A stretch of 64,000 nucleotides of DNA from assembly GCF_900637635.1 (NCBI RefSeq), contig NZ_LR134383.1, positions 2,449,501 to 2,513,500 of the forward strand, given 5' to 3'. How positions within the stretch are numbered: position 1 is the stretch's first letter; each line of letters starts with the position of its first letter. A program made the position numbers and the translations under genes. The stretch comes from Legionella jordanis. Lineage in GTDB: Bacteria; Pseudomonadota; Gammaproteobacteria; Legionellales; Legionellaceae. Below the pieces are notes generated by a model that saw only the letters and a list, made by a program, of their open reading frames with translations, searched no databases and was not told the DNA's origin. This document shows, piece after piece, positions 26,316 through 34,649 of this stretch.

Positions 26316-26964
26316 GTTGCGTACCTCTTGTATTGGTTGCCAATAAATCGGTGATTAGTGTTTCTGGTTGGGTGTAACCATCCAATGCCAGTTGAAAAGG
26401 ATTTTGTAAGCGAGAGAGATTGACCTTGACCACACGTACATGGTAGTCCACAATCTTGTCTGCAATGACCATGGGGCTATCGTCTTTTAAGCGTTGGGTA
26501 ATGCGTAAAACCAGATGAACTTCCCAAGTGTTATGAGCGATTACTTTGACATCATCACTTTCCATAAACCGATAAAGACTTGCTACTTGTATTCGATTAA
26601 AAAGCTGGACATCCTTATAAGCTATCAAGGTTTTATCCATTAATGCCTGATGTCGTGGAGTGAAGTAGTAATGAAAGCCTGAAAGATTAGTAGCAAATTC
26701 TTTTTTACCACCTTGTGACCAGGTGTTTAAGGTGGGTAGCAGTGTGGCAACAAAACCCTGAACGTACTCTTTGGGTATGGCGTTTTCCTTGATTAATCCA
26801 CCATTACTACTCATAGAAGGTGTTAGCCAAAATTCAAAACGATTGGGTATTTTAGCCAGCGTAATGATCAGGCCAAATACAATCAAAATGAGTACGAATA
26901 CAAAGGCTAATAACAACCGATTGATATGATTTAAACTGTCCACTTTTTTCCAGTAATGAAACAT
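26302..26964 (-). CDS. TIGR03746-type VirB8/TraE-like protein
   Basis: 220 residues. One membrane segment near residues 17-38 (LLLAFVFVLILIVFGLIITLA) and a periplasmic domain with FATNLSGFHYYFTPRHQALMD and VKVNLSRLQNPFQLALDGY (DUF2895). It matches the PFL_4703-type VirB8 homologue that nucleates assembly at the inner membrane. Four bases separate it from the upstream gene. Confidence 0.9.
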   Translation of the reverse strand: MFHYWKKVDSLNHINRLLLAFVFVLILIVFGLIITLAKIPNRFEFWLTPSMSSNGGLIKENAIPKEYVQGFVATLLPTLNTWSQGGKKEFATNLSGFHYYFTPRHQALMDKTLIAYKDVQLFNRIQVASLYRFMESDDVKVIAHNTWEVHLVLRITQRLKDDSPMVIADKIVDYHVRVVKVNLSRLQNPFQLALDGYTQPETLITDLLATNTRGTQHDNN

Positions 26965-26968
26965 AGAA

Positions 26969-27319
26969 CTACCTCACAAGTCTTGATTTTTGCCAGACAC
27001 CTTGATGGTGAATGTAGGGCGAGTGTCTTAACCCCCACTTTGCCATCAACAACACAGTTTTTTTCATTAAATAACCATGCGGTTTACCAGCCTTAATGGC
27101 AGCCGCCCGTTTAGGGCAAAAAGTAATGGACACAATAAAACCAACAATGAAACCAATACATCCGACGGCCAACGGATAGCCAATAAAAAGTCCTGCCAAA
27201 GCACATCCCATGCTAATTAGTGGTGTTGTTACCACCACTATCCAGATAAGCTCTCTTAGGCTTAACCCTTTATAGGCTTCATAATCAAACGACAGATGAC
27301 GTGAGGACGGTTGATTCAT
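26969..27319 (-). CDS. TIGR03750-type membrane protein
   Basis: 116 residues. FDYEAYKGLSLRELIWIVV, two membrane segments (PLISMGCALAGLFIGYPLAV and GFIVGFIVSITFCP), then KAGKPHGYLMKK. This is the DUF3487 ICE protein, equivalent in position to TraL of F-type systems. It is a small inner-membrane part of the pilus assembly complex. Confidence 0.9.
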   Translation of the reverse strand: MNQPSSRHLSFDYEAYKGLSLRELIWIVVVTTPLISMGCALAGLFIGYPLAVGCIGFIVGFIVSITFCPKRAAAIKAGKPHGYLMKKTVLLMAKWGLRHSPYIHHQGVWQKSRLVR

Positions 27320-27327
27320 GAATCCCC

Positions 27328-27714
27328 CTAAATCTTGAATTTGGTAATCATGCTGTAGCCGACATAACCTGCTACAATACTGATGGCAAGATAAGTAATC
27401 CCCATCACCGCAAACGTACCAAAGGCCACCATAGAACCATCATTTTTTTTAGATTCTTCAATGCCATGCTGAATGGTAGTGATGAATTTAATAAAACTCA
27501 TGACAGCAGCAATAAAAAGCAATAAGCCCAGGCCTTGACGAACATAGTTACCTGTAACTGTCATCATGCTTTTATTACCATCACTGATGTCATCGGCATT
27601 AGAGATTTTTGGAAACCAGTTATCGGCAAACAATGCGGGCGCATAATTTAAAGTAATGAGTCCTGTACCCATTCGTTGCCCCCATTGTTTGACACCTGCA
27701 ATTGACTTTTTCAT
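27328..27714 (-). CDS. TIGR03745-type membrane protein
   Basis: 128 residues. A signal-like N-terminus (MGTGLITLNYAPALFA) precedes two membrane segments, YVRQGLGLLLFIAAVMSFI and GTFAVMGITYLAISIVAGYV. It matches the DUF2976 family (PFL_4702), a TraA/pilin-region protein of GI-type systems. It could be the major pilin precursor, though that is inference. Confidence 0.87.
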   Translation of the reverse strand: MKKSIAGVKQWGQRMGTGLITLNYAPALFADNWFPKISNADDISDGNKSMMTVTGNYVRQGLGLLLFIAAVMSFIKFITTIQHGIEESKKNDGSMVAFGTFAVMGITYLAISIVAGYVGYSMITKFKI

Positions 27715-27716
27715 GA

Positions 27717-27980
27717 TTAATTCCCCTTAACGATTAAAATTAGAATGAATAAACAAAACCCAAGAACAATGCGGATTAAGCGGGAGCCTAGAAGGATAAG
27801 AAATCCTTCTTGTTCTTTTTCTGTATTACCCATGAATTGATTGATGCACCAAATAAGGCCAATAATGACTAGCATGATGGCGACAAATCGGATGCTGCTT
27901 GAGTAGGCACTTGCAGTTGTATCGCCTGCAGCTTGTTTAAAACTGGAAGCAAAAGTTTTGGCAATATCTACTTTGCTCAT
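27717..27980 (-). CDS. TIGR03758-type membrane protein
   Basis: 87 residues. KTFASSFKQAAGDTTASAYS, then two membrane segments (IRFVAIMLVIIGLIWCI and IRIVLGFCLFILILIV), the DUF3262 family. I use ATG 27980 with AGGA eight bases ahead; a GTG at 27986 is an alternative. Pilin-like or channel accessory in the GI-type cluster. Confidence 0.87.
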   Translation of the reverse strand: MSKVDIAKTFASSFKQAAGDTTASAYSSSIRFVAIMLVIIGLIWCINQFMGNTEKEQEGFLILLGSRLIRIVLGFCLFILILIVKGN

Positions 27981-27982
27981 CG

Positions 27983-28306
27983 TCACTTTCCTATAAAATC
28001 CAACGCTAACGGCTTGATGGTTTTAGGTTCAATGGCTGGTTTATTGATGTAATCAATCAGCGCATTACGAATGGACAGTAAATCGGTACGAAGGCCTGCG
28101 TGTGTCTTTCCATCAGAGCCTTCAAAATGTTCTATATGCAATTGGATGCGGGTATTGGGTTTAATTTCAGTTTTTGCTTCATCAAGCAAAGGCATGATGG
28201 CATTAATCTGATTAATTATTCTGACCAGCGTTTGGTTGAGTGCATCGTCACTTGCATGAGAGGCCATTGGCAGACTTAATATGAGTAATAACAATAATCG
28301 TTTCAT
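27983..28306 (-). CDS. RAQPRD-family ICE protein
   Basis: 107 residues. Signal peptide LLLLILSLPMASHA, then a helical region with RIQLHIEHFEGSDGKTHAGL and RTDLLSIRNALIDYIN. Matches TIGR01690 in size, signal and position, but the name-giving RAQPRD motif itself is not visible. Periplasmic. Confidence 0.8.
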   Translation of the reverse strand: MKRLLLLLILSLPMASHASDDALNQTLVRIINQINAIMPLLDEAKTEIKPNTRIQLHIEHFEGSDGKTHAGLRTDLLSIRNALIDYINKPAIEPKTIKPLALDFIGK

Positions 28307-28315
28307 GTTTTTCTC

Positions 28316-29014
28316 CTACAAATATTTTTTAAATCGACTTGCGGTGATTGAAACCATGATGCCTAACAATAGGCTTGCAGGTACAAAAACAAAGGCAGGC
28401 GTGATGCTTATGGGCAGCGCAAGCCATAAGCTTAATAACAGTAAAAGGCCTCGCTTGGCGTGGCGATTGAGTTGGTGAAAGACATAGGATGATTCACGGC
28501 CTAATGATGCGGTACGGATAGCGCGTTGATTTAACCCATCAACCAGTCCAACCACGACCATTAATAAAAACAGAGGGATAGCCGAAATCAGAATAACCAG
28601 TTTGATGAACATTACTTGAGTAGTTAATCCCATCAGTAACCAAACTTGATTGGCAATTAGGATAAAATCTTGTGTTATTTCATTTAAATCGTTGGTTTCA
28701 TCAGGCATCACTTCATCCAGCCCTTTTTTAATCAGGGAGCCTGTTTGCGCCGCTTTGTTGGCAACACCTTGAGTAGGAATGGTTTTTAACCAGGATTTAA
28801 TAGTGTTAGCAACCATCACTCCGTTAAATGCGGTAATTGCTTGCGTTTGTTTTTGAGAAAGCGTGGTAACTGAACTAAAAGCTTTTTCAAATCCTAAACA
28901 GCACCAAAGACTGGATACCCAACCCATAAGTATTAACCAGCCCAATAAAACAAGCAGCATAAAACTCATGACCGTTTTTTTGGAGGGTTTGGGTGTTGCA
29001 GTCCTTATTGCCAT
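28316..29014 (-). CDS. TIGR03747-type integrating conjugative element membrane protein
   Basis: 232 residues (DUF4400 family). Four hydrophobic segments: LLVLLGWLILMGWVSSLW, FIKLVILISAIPLFLLMVVV, LLLLLSLWLALPISITPA and FVFVPASLLLGIMVSITA. The middle ALGRESSYVFHQLNRHAKR-type loop (here SLGRESSYVFHQLNRHAK) is the family mark. It is an inner-membrane protein, TraD partner in several ICEs. It overlaps the gene before it by 10 bases. Confidence 0.88.
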   Translation of the reverse strand: MAIRTATPKPSKKTVMSFMLLVLLGWLILMGWVSSLWCCLGFEKAFSSVTTLSQKQTQAITAFNGVMVANTIKSWLKTIPTQGVANKAAQTGSLIKKGLDEVMPDETNDLNEITQDFILIANQVWLLMGLTTQVMFIKLVILISAIPLFLLMVVVGLVDGLNQRAIRTASLGRESSYVFHQLNRHAKRGLLLLLSLWLALPISITPAFVFVPASLLLGIMVSITASRFKKYL

Positions 29015-29463
29015 AATTCTTCCCCAAAGAAAGCGAGTGGGTAATGGGTTTCTTGAAAGAGTTCCATTAAGTCATCCACGTTAGCCGGTAATAAAGGCGC
29101 TTTGGTGAGGCGTTGTAACGCTTGAAGTTGTTCGCTGGTATTGATGTTGGCTACAAAGCCCAAGGATTGTGCTTCTTCCAGCTTTTTCGCGTTTTTTTGC
29201 AACCATTGGTAAGAGTCCGTATCATCCCCAATGATGAACACAGGGTTTGAGAAATTAACGAGTGTGAGTGTTCGCTTTTCTACTTTGCCAGCAGTGGCTT
29301 TACTTGATACGGGCAGTCTTGCATCCAACTTTTCTTGTAGTTTTAAAGATTCTTCGGTGAGTTGGACTTGGCTTTCTTTAATGAATTGCTCCATGTTAAT
29401 GGTTTGCCAGGCATAGCAGGAAGTTATCATCAGTAACCCAATGAGTATGGTTGACCGTCTCAT
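29005..29463 (-). CDS. TIGR03765-type ICE protein
   Basis: 152 residues. Signal peptide MRRSTILIGLLMITSCYA, then a compact domain with NPVFIIGDDTDSYQWLQKNA and TKAPLLPANVDDLMELFQET. It fits the PFL_4695 family, sometimes described as a TraX/restriction-like periplasmic factor. Start 29463 has GGGGAG eight bases ahead; a longer frame to 29484 overlaps the upstream gene. Confidence 0.83.
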   Translation of the reverse strand: MRRSTILIGLLMITSCYAWQTINMEQFIKESQVQLTEESLKLQEKLDARLPVSSKATAGKVEKRTLTLVNFSNPVFIIGDDTDSYQWLQKNAKKLEEAQSLGFVANINTSEQLQALQRLTKAPLLPANVDDLMELFQETHYPLAFFGEELWQ

Positions 29464-29464
29464 A

Positions 29465-30301
29465 TTAAAATCTCCCCAAATCAACGATGCTGGAATGGCC
29501 GTTTTTGGAGAGCAATAACAGCGGTAATGATTTTTTGACTTTGAGGGATTGGTAGCTTAGTTCCCCATGGTTGAGGCTAATGCGGCCAGCATTAACAAGA
29601 TGTTGTGGTATTTGATGTTGATTCGCCCAGATTTGGATGGTTGTATCATTCATATCCAGTAACATCAGATGTAATTGTGTATTCTGTGTTTGCTCTATGG
29701 CATCAAAGAGCATCAGCAAAATGGTTTTTACAGCATCCTGTTCTTTGATAAAGAAGTACAGGGTATCGCCCTGGCTTAATTGCACTGGTTTGTGGGCATA
29801 GGGTGAATAAGGGGATGGATCAAAATCACCAATCACAGGGATATTTACAAACAGCTTGTTATAGGCCTTATAAAAAGCATTGTTCCAGGCAATATTTTTC
29901 GCTACTTTCTGGGCTTCTTGTTTTGCTGCCAATTCTGCAAAATGGTTGCGTTCGGTTTCATTTCTGGCATTAAGACCCAGAATATCAATAGGGGTTTGTC
30001 TTAAGTCTTTGTAGTAGAGTTTACTTTTATTTTGCATGAGTAGGACATAACGTTTTTCTTCCTCAGGCGTTAATCCCCACACTTTAGCTTCATGCAGTTG
30101 GGTATCGGTCAGTGTAATTTTATTGATGTCTTGCTCTGAGGTCAGATCGTCTTCATTAGTCGTTAATCCTGTTCTTGCCAATGTTTTATCTTCAATGGCA
30201 AAGTGATTTAAGGGCTGTTGATTTAATCCTGGAATAGTCAGATCAGCATGTACTGCATGACAGGTTAATATGGAAATCAGGAAGGCAGAATACTTAAGCA
30301 T
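29465..30301 (-). CDS. TIGR03759-type ICE protein
   Basis: 278 residues. Signal peptide MLKYSAFLISILTCHAVHA. AKVWGLTPEEEKRYVLLMQN followed by PIDILGLNARNETERNHFAE is the PFL_4693 family block. C-terminal SQGDTLYFFIKEQDAV resembles a thioredoxin-like strand pattern. Start 30301 is supported by GGAG seven bases before. In relatives a lytic transglycosylase gene follows; it is absent here. Confidence 0.87.
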   Translation of the reverse strand: MLKYSAFLISILTCHAVHADLTIPGLNQQPLNHFAIEDKTLARTGLTTNEDDLTSEQDINKITLTDTQLHEAKVWGLTPEEEKRYVLLMQNKSKLYYKDLRQTPIDILGLNARNETERNHFAELAAKQEAQKVAKNIAWNNAFYKAYNKLFVNIPVIGDFDPSPYSPYAHKPVQLSQGDTLYFFIKEQDAVKTILLMLFDAIEQTQNTQLHLMLLDMNDTTIQIWANQHQIPQHLVNAGRISLNHGELSYQSLKVKKSLPLLLLSKNGHSSIVDLGRF

Positions 30302-30908
30302 CAGATTCTCCAGACAACACATCCATACTCACCACAACATGCTCTTTATTACCGTTTTCCAATTCCATGCGTTGTAGACCGAAGTCAATACTTAATACTG
30401 TCCAGCCAGCTAATTGGTCGCTTTTTTCCAAAGGCACTGTTTTAAAGTTATAAGCCACTGTTGCCACACTGACTTGCTGAATGCTGTCTATACTGATGAC
30501 TTTAAATGGTAAGGTGTTAACGGGCAGGTATTTAATTGGATGCTGCTTTTTATCCAAAGCCATCACCATTTCACGTAGTACATCCAACCTTTGCGTTAAT
30601 TCAGCACGATTATCATTAATCAAGCGATTAATATCTGCTTCATCATGATTTTTGAGCTGTTCAATCAAGTAGGTCAGTTTATGAAAATCCTGATTAACAG
30701 CAGTTAAATCCACTGTCTCAACGGGCTTTTTGACTTCCGCATGCAAAGCACCAAGCTGTGCTTGCAAGGTATCAAGACGATGTGAAATAACATCCGAATC
30801 ATTCGTTTTATTTGTTGGAAAATAGTTAATACCAACAATGATACCTGCCAAGGTCAAGCCTAATCCTGCTGCCAATAAATACTTTAAGGTCGTTGTGCGA
30901 TTGATCAT
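30294..30908 (-). CDS. Membrane-anchored coiled-coil protein of the transfer operon
   Basis: 204 residues. An N-terminal anchor (YLLAAGLGLTLAGIIVGI) is followed by a coiled coil from about 40 to 120 (RLDTLQAQLGALHAEVKKPV) and a beta-rich end with AGWTVLSIDFGLQRMEL. It matches no family I can name firmly, but resembles small T4SS anchors. It overlaps the PilL-like gene by four bases and the next by eight, so it is part of the operon. Confidence 0.65.
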   Translation of the reverse strand: MINRTTTLKYLLAAGLGLTLAGIIVGINYFPTNKTNDSDVISHRLDTLQAQLGALHAEVKKPVETVDLTAVNQDFHKLTYLIEQLKNHDEADINRLINDNRAELTQRLDVLREMVMALDKKQHPIKYLPVNTLPFKVISIDSIQQVSVATVAYNFKTVPLEKSDQLAGWTVLSIDFGLQRMELENGNKEHVVVSMDVLSGESDA

Positions 30909-31339
30909 GATTTGCCCCCATTTCGTACCCCAGCTCTTAATTTGAAATTCACTTGCCGTAATAAAGGATCTTCAATTAAGGTAAAGGACTGTTGGCCAAC
31001 AAGAACTTCAAGGCCGTCCTTAACAGTCAAAGGGCCGAGGTTTCTATCAATCTGAGGCAAGGCTTGGCGCATGACGGTTTGCAGGCTCTCAAGTTGTTTT
31101 TCTTTCGATACCAGAGAAAATCCTGAAAACTTCAACCACCATTCAACTGCCTGACCTATGGTTTGTACTTCTTGAGGAAAATGGACTTGTTGAATGGCAA
31201 GGAGTGGATTGATCTGGGCTGCTAATGGTTTGTTGGCAACGGTTGCATAGCGGTTTATCTGGGTAACATTGGCTGCAATAGAGCAGAGTGATGTTAGACC
31301 CAGTGCGCCAATTAAAGATATTTGAACGCTAGTTTTCAT
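30905..31339 (-). CDS. pilL: PilL-N-like ICE protein
   Basis: 144 residues. Signal peptide followed by INRYATVANKPLAAQINPLL and VQTIGQAVEWWLKFSGFSLV, the N-terminal PilL domain block of ICE systems (TIGR03748). In many ICEs PilL is the first gene of a type IV pilus group; here only this short version precedes the T4SS genes. It overlaps lvrC by four bases (ATGA), tying its translation to the CsrA-like regulator. Confidence 0.82.
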   Translation of the reverse strand: MKTSVQISLIGALGLTSLCSIAANVTQINRYATVANKPLAAQINPLLAIQQVHFPQEVQTIGQAVEWWLKFSGFSLVSKEKQLESLQTVMRQALPQIDRNLGPLTVKDGLEVLVGQQSFTLIEDPLLRQVNFKLRAGVRNGGKS

Positions 31340-31533
31340 TTTGATATCTCTTTATCGTTGTTTTGAGGATTGGTTTGTTTTCTTAAAAAAATTTCTTTTC
31401 GATCAACATCAATATGAGCTGGAGCCTTAATGCCTAAAGCGACTACTCCTCTTCGTTGATAAATGACATGTATTTCAATCTGTCCTTTATCAATTAGTAT
31501 TTGCTCACCCTTTTTTCTTGTCAGTACCAACAT
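31336..31533 (-). CDS. lvrC: LvrC, CsrA-like RNA-binding regulator
   Basis: 65 residues. MLVLTRKKGEQILID, then RRGVVALGIKAPAHIDVDRK: the CsrA/RsmA beta strands with conserved Leu4, Arg6 and the RNA-contacting VxR region. CsrA paralogues on Legionella ICEs occupy exactly this place, last of lvrABC and first before transfer genes. It probably binds GGA-bearing leaders to control transfer or host phenotypes. The lvr name rests on order and family. Confidence 0.92.
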   Translation of the reverse strand: MLVLTRKKGEQILIDKGQIEIHVIYQRRGVVALGIKAPAHIDVDRKEIFLRKQTNPQNNDKEISK

Positions 31534-31552
31534 TATTTTTCTCCGGTTATTT

Positions 31553-32002
31553 TTATTTCATGTTTAAGATTGCTTTTATTTTTCTCAGGTGCGTGTGGGC
31601 AACAACAGGGTCACAAGGTTTGTAAACCTCTCTTTGAAAACATTGTTTTTTTCTGGATAATAGTTGTTTGCAACACTCAATAAATTGCGCCAGCGCAGGC
31701 GGCATTTCGCGGTTTTTAAGACACTCATCAATTGCTTGATCAATTAACTGAGCATCAAATCCCTCTAGTGCTTTTGACCATTCTTGACGTGCAAAATTTG
31801 AATAGGCTTCATTCTTGAATTGGCTACGCCATATGTGTCCATAGAAGGTTGAAAATTTCAGAAACAGTTTGTTGACTTGCTCAATGCAATTTCCAGAGGC
31901 TTTGGAACTCGGCGTCACTGAAACTTGGGCTTTCACGCAACTCTGTAGTCCTGATGCTGTTTGTAGATGATGCGTATTTACGATTTGTTTCATGGATTGC
32001 AT
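31553..32002 (-). CDS. lvrB: LvrB, phage replication-P-like protein
   Basis: 149 residues. The core SQFKNEAYSNFARQEWSKAL and LIDQAIDECLKNREMPPALA, then FIECCKQLL, is like the helicase-loader P proteins of lambdoid phages. I start at ATG 32002, which has AAGGAG seven bases ahead. It overlaps the end of lvrA by 122 bases, an unusually long overlap. Function in the ICE is unknown in published terms; a replication-helper role is inferred from likeness and pairing with LvrA. Confidence 0.72.
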   Translation of the reverse strand: MQSMKQIVNTHHLQTASGLQSCVKAQVSVTPSSKASGNCIEQVNKLFLKFSTFYGHIWRSQFKNEAYSNFARQEWSKALEGFDAQLIDQAIDECLKNREMPPALAQFIECCKQLLSRKKQCFQREVYKPCDPVVAHTHLRKIKAILNMK

Positions 32003-32753
32003 GGTCATACTCCTTGGCTTCAAGATTTGTTGATGTTGTTTCCCAGCATCGCTGCGTTAACCAATTTGCTGGATACTTCCAGGCCGGAACCCAAACGCCT
32101 TCGGAGCGTTTTTTTATCTCAAGTTGAATTTGTTCGGTTAAGCGGGCTATGATTTGCTGGACTAAGCTCTGAGAAGGCTTTAGTTTTTTAAATACCTCAA
32201 AAGCGTTTTCTTTTTCTTTTTTCAGAGGGTACAGATCCCAGAAGATATCAAAGGCTTGTGATAAAGAAATAAAAAAATAATTATTATTATCTTGAGGAGT
32301 GGCGGGTTCATCCCTTGGGGTTGTGTCGGGATCTAGTTTATTCGTATTGGATTTTGTTGAGTCTAATAGACTTTTTTGTGGTTCTTGAGGTGCGCTATAG
32401 TCATGTGTTTTTATGGCGGCTTTATTATGAACAGAATCATGCCTGTCTAGTAATAAACAACGTAAAACAAGCTTCCTTTCCCAAGACTGGATTTGAATTA
32501 ACCCAGCCTTCTCAAGCCCTTTCAAAGCACGTCGCAATTGATCTTTACTTGGGCTACCGCTTTTAATACCAGAATGAGGTTCTATGTAAAGTGCTTCACT
32601 CAATGACTGATAACTAATACCACGACGAATACCGACTAACCCTGTTTTGTAATCAACGTAGGGTTTAATGCCTTGAAGATAAGTTAATTGTTGTAGATAA
32701 GGTAAACCACTGAGTGCAGAAAGTTCCTGATGGGTGATAATAATAAATTCCAT
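31881..32753 (-). CDS. lvrA: LvrA, winged-helix / phage replication-O-like protein
   Basis: 290 residues. The N-terminal 110 or so residues look like a winged helix (YQSLSEALYIEPHSGIKSGS, QLRRALKGLEKAGLIQIQSW). A linker rich in polar residues follows. The C-terminal part FDIFWDLYPLKKEKENAFEV and WVPAWKYPANWLTQRCWE is typical of phage replication O/DnaT-like proteins. Start 32753 uses AGGT upstream and fits the family. It is the first gene of the long transfer operon and divergent from lvrR, whose putative operators lie between them. Confidence 0.8.
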   Translation of the reverse strand: MEFIIITHQELSALSGLPYLQQLTYLQGIKPYVDYKTGLVGIRRGISYQSLSEALYIEPHSGIKSGSPSKDQLRRALKGLEKAGLIQIQSWERKLVLRCLLLDRHDSVHNKAAIKTHDYSAPQEPQKSLLDSTKSNTNKLDPDTTPRDEPATPQDNNNYFFISLSQAFDIFWDLYPLKKEKENAFEVFKKLKPSQSLVQQIIARLTEQIQLEIKKRSEGVWVPAWKYPANWLTQRCWETTSTNLEAKEYDHAIHETNRKYASSTNSIRTTELRESPSFSDAEFQSLWKLH

Positions 32754-32853
32754 AGCATGACCTATTATCAATGAATAAAAAAGAAAAAATAAAACAGGAT
32801 GTGATTTTTAAATAAATTTATGATTAAATATGGTAAGTATCACTAATTTATAA

Positions 32854-32901
32854 AAAACAAATCGTTTTAATTTATTCATAATATAAAACGAATCGTGTTT
32901 T
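32854..32901. promoter_or_regulatory. Two operator-like sites between lvrA and lvrR
   Basis: AAAACAAATCGTTTTAA at 32854-32870 and AAAACGAATCGTGTTTT at 32885-32901, 31 bases apart centre to centre. They share AAAACRAATCG and lie in the 185-base divergent promoter region. A CI-like repressor encoded alongside is the natural ligand. Confidence 0.65.
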
Positions 32902-32938
32902 TGTCAATGGGTATGTCTCATTTTTTTGAAGGATCACA

Positions 32939-33601
32939 ATGGATATTAGAGAACAAATAGGTAATCGTATTACCAAAGCTCGTAAAGAACTGGGTATTAC
33001 AATTAAAGAATTAGCAGCAAGAACAGCAGAACTATCTCCTGCAAGAATTAGTAATTGGGAGCAAGGAACACGAAGCCCTGGGCCATTGGAAGCTAAACTG
33101 CTTGCCGATCAGTTAAATGTGTCTGCTTCTTACTTGTTATGCTTAACGGATAATCCGCAAGGCGATTTAATTCAGAATCCTGAAAATAAGTTTCGGTACA
33201 TCCCTATATTGAGTATGAAAGAAGCACCACATGCTAGAGAAATTTTAGGTCAACAAGAACCCTTTATTTTTGAAAAAACAATTTTGGTTGATTCACTGAA
33301 TCCCTCGATTAAAAGCTCGGCGTTATTTGCCACCTCAGTGGACGATAGCAGCATGCAACCGGAGCTTAACCCAGGAGATGTGGTAGTTATTGATGGAGAT
33401 TCACAACCTAATCCAGGCCACTATGTTTTAGTTTATTTAACCCAGAAAAAACAGACAGTATTACGCCGATATGGAGAAGCAGATGGTTGCCACTTTCAGT
33501 TATTAGCATGTAGTGACTTATGGGCAACAGTCAGTATTAAGGACGCTCAAGAGGCTCAGATAATAGGGGTCGTTATAGAGATTAGAAAGTATCTGCGGTG
33601 A
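32939..33601 (+). CDS. lvrR: LvrR, CI/LexA-type repressor with S24 peptidase domain
   Basis: 220 residues. HTH (XRE) from about 8 to 65: RITKARKELGITIKELAAR and PARISNWEQGTRSPGPLEAK. The C-terminal half is a peptidase S24 domain with DDSSMQPELNPGDVVVIDGD (Ser of the Ser-Lys pair) and KKQTVLRRYGEAD (possible Lys region). Such repressors cleave themselves with RecA during DNA damage, releasing prophages and SXT-type ICEs. Clear self-cleavage (Ala-Gly) is not obvious in the linker. AAGGA precedes ATG 32939. It is divergent from lvrA. Confidence 0.88.
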   Translation: MDIREQIGNRITKARKELGITIKELAARTAELSPARISNWEQGTRSPGPLEAKLLADQLNVSASYLLCLTDNPQGDLIQNPENKFRYIPILSMKEAPHAREILGQQEPFIFEKTILVDSLNPSIKSSALFATSVDDSSMQPELNPGDVVVIDGDSQPNPGHYVLVYLTQKKQTVLRRYGEADGCHFQLLACSDLWATVSIKDAQEAQIIGVVIEIRKYLR

Positions 33602-33635
33602 TTTTTGGCAGAGCTTTCAAGAATAGAGATATAAT

Positions 33636-33989
33636 TTGATGCAGTATAACCTAAAAGGAAAAACGGCTTTAATCACTGGCGCTTCTAGTGGTTTAGGCGA
33701 ACGTATGGCTTTTGTATTAGCGGAACATGGTGCCAAAGTGATTTTGGTTGCCAGAAGAGAGGAGGTCTTACACGCTATTAAAAAGCAAATCCCTAATAGT
33801 TCATTTTATCTTATGGATGTTGCAGATAAGAAGTCAGTACACACTGTATTTAAACAGATTGAAGAAGATCAACATCGAATTGATATTTGTATTAATAATG
33901 CAGGCATTGGCATATTCTTACTTACAATGCCCTTTGAAAGTGATATTGTTTTAGTGATTAGTCAGATTAACGAAATTAAATCAAAATAG
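33636..33989 (+). pseudogene. Short-chain dehydrogenase, truncated
   Basis: 117 codons. KTALITGASSGLGERMAFVLA (glycine-rich NAD site) and DICINNAGIGIF (NNAG box) identify an SDR. Such enzymes need about 240 residues with the SxnYxxxK site; here the frame leaves the family after NNAGIGI and stops. The catalytic half is absent from all frames nearby. A remnant at the lvrR-side start of the cargo region. Confidence 0.8.
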
Positions 33990-34008
33990 AAAAAGGAATT
34001 TGTGCATT

Positions 34009-34401
34009 ATGTATAGTTTCAATATAAAACAACAGGATTCTTTTAAAAATACTAAGACAGATGTAATTGAAGCCTTAAAAACAGAAGGATTTGGTGTATT
34101 AACGGAAATTGACGTACAGGCAACACTTAAACAAAAACTGGGCGTGGATGTTAATCCTTATCTAATTCTCGGCGCATGCAATCCCCAGCTTGCACATCGC
34201 GCGCTTGAAATAGACCCTGATATTGGTTTGTTATTACCTTGTAATGTTGTTATTAGAGAAGAAAATGAAGGTAATATTCTTGTTTCCTTTATGGATCCGC
34301 TTGCGGTTATGGGGCTTGTTAATAAACCTGGAATGCAAGAAATAGCACAAGAAGCGCGCAATCGACTCGAGCGTGTTAGTGTATTATTAACCAATAAATA
34401 G
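34009..34401 (+). CDS. DUF302-domain protein
   Basis: 130 residues. KTDVIEALKTEGFGVLTEID, KQKLGVDVNPYLILGACNPQ and LPCNVVIREENEGNILVSFM are the DUF302 pattern. The domain is found near metal and sulfur genes; function is not established. I use ATG 34009 with AAGGAA ahead; a TTG start at 34000 is possible. Next to the metal-resistance genes. Confidence 0.85.
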   Translation: MYSFNIKQQDSFKNTKTDVIEALKTEGFGVLTEIDVQATLKQKLGVDVNPYLILGACNPQLAHRALEIDPDIGLLLPCNVVIREENEGNILVSFMDPLAVMGLVNKPGMQEIAQEARNRLERVSVLLTNK

Positions 34402-34649
34402 CAATTGGACTCAGGTCTTCACTGGCTAAGAGTTCCCCTCTTAATTGAAAATTTATGTTTCTGGGAAGTGAATTGCTCAGAATTAAGACTTTTGGTAGGA
34501 GTTTTGAGGAATAATTAAATGACCAACTGATTTAAGGATCGATGTCATTATTAGTGACTTGTTACCCTTACTAAAGCACGTGACTTAATTTAGTCTTTGA
34601 AATACCTCAAAAAAAGAACGGTTACTAAATTTATTAAACAGGAAAAAAT

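Noticed and set aside
33748-33954. Overlapping 68-codon frame inside the SDR remnant
   Set aside because: Shadow frame; does not continue the SDR sequence, so it does not rescue the pseudogene by frameshift.
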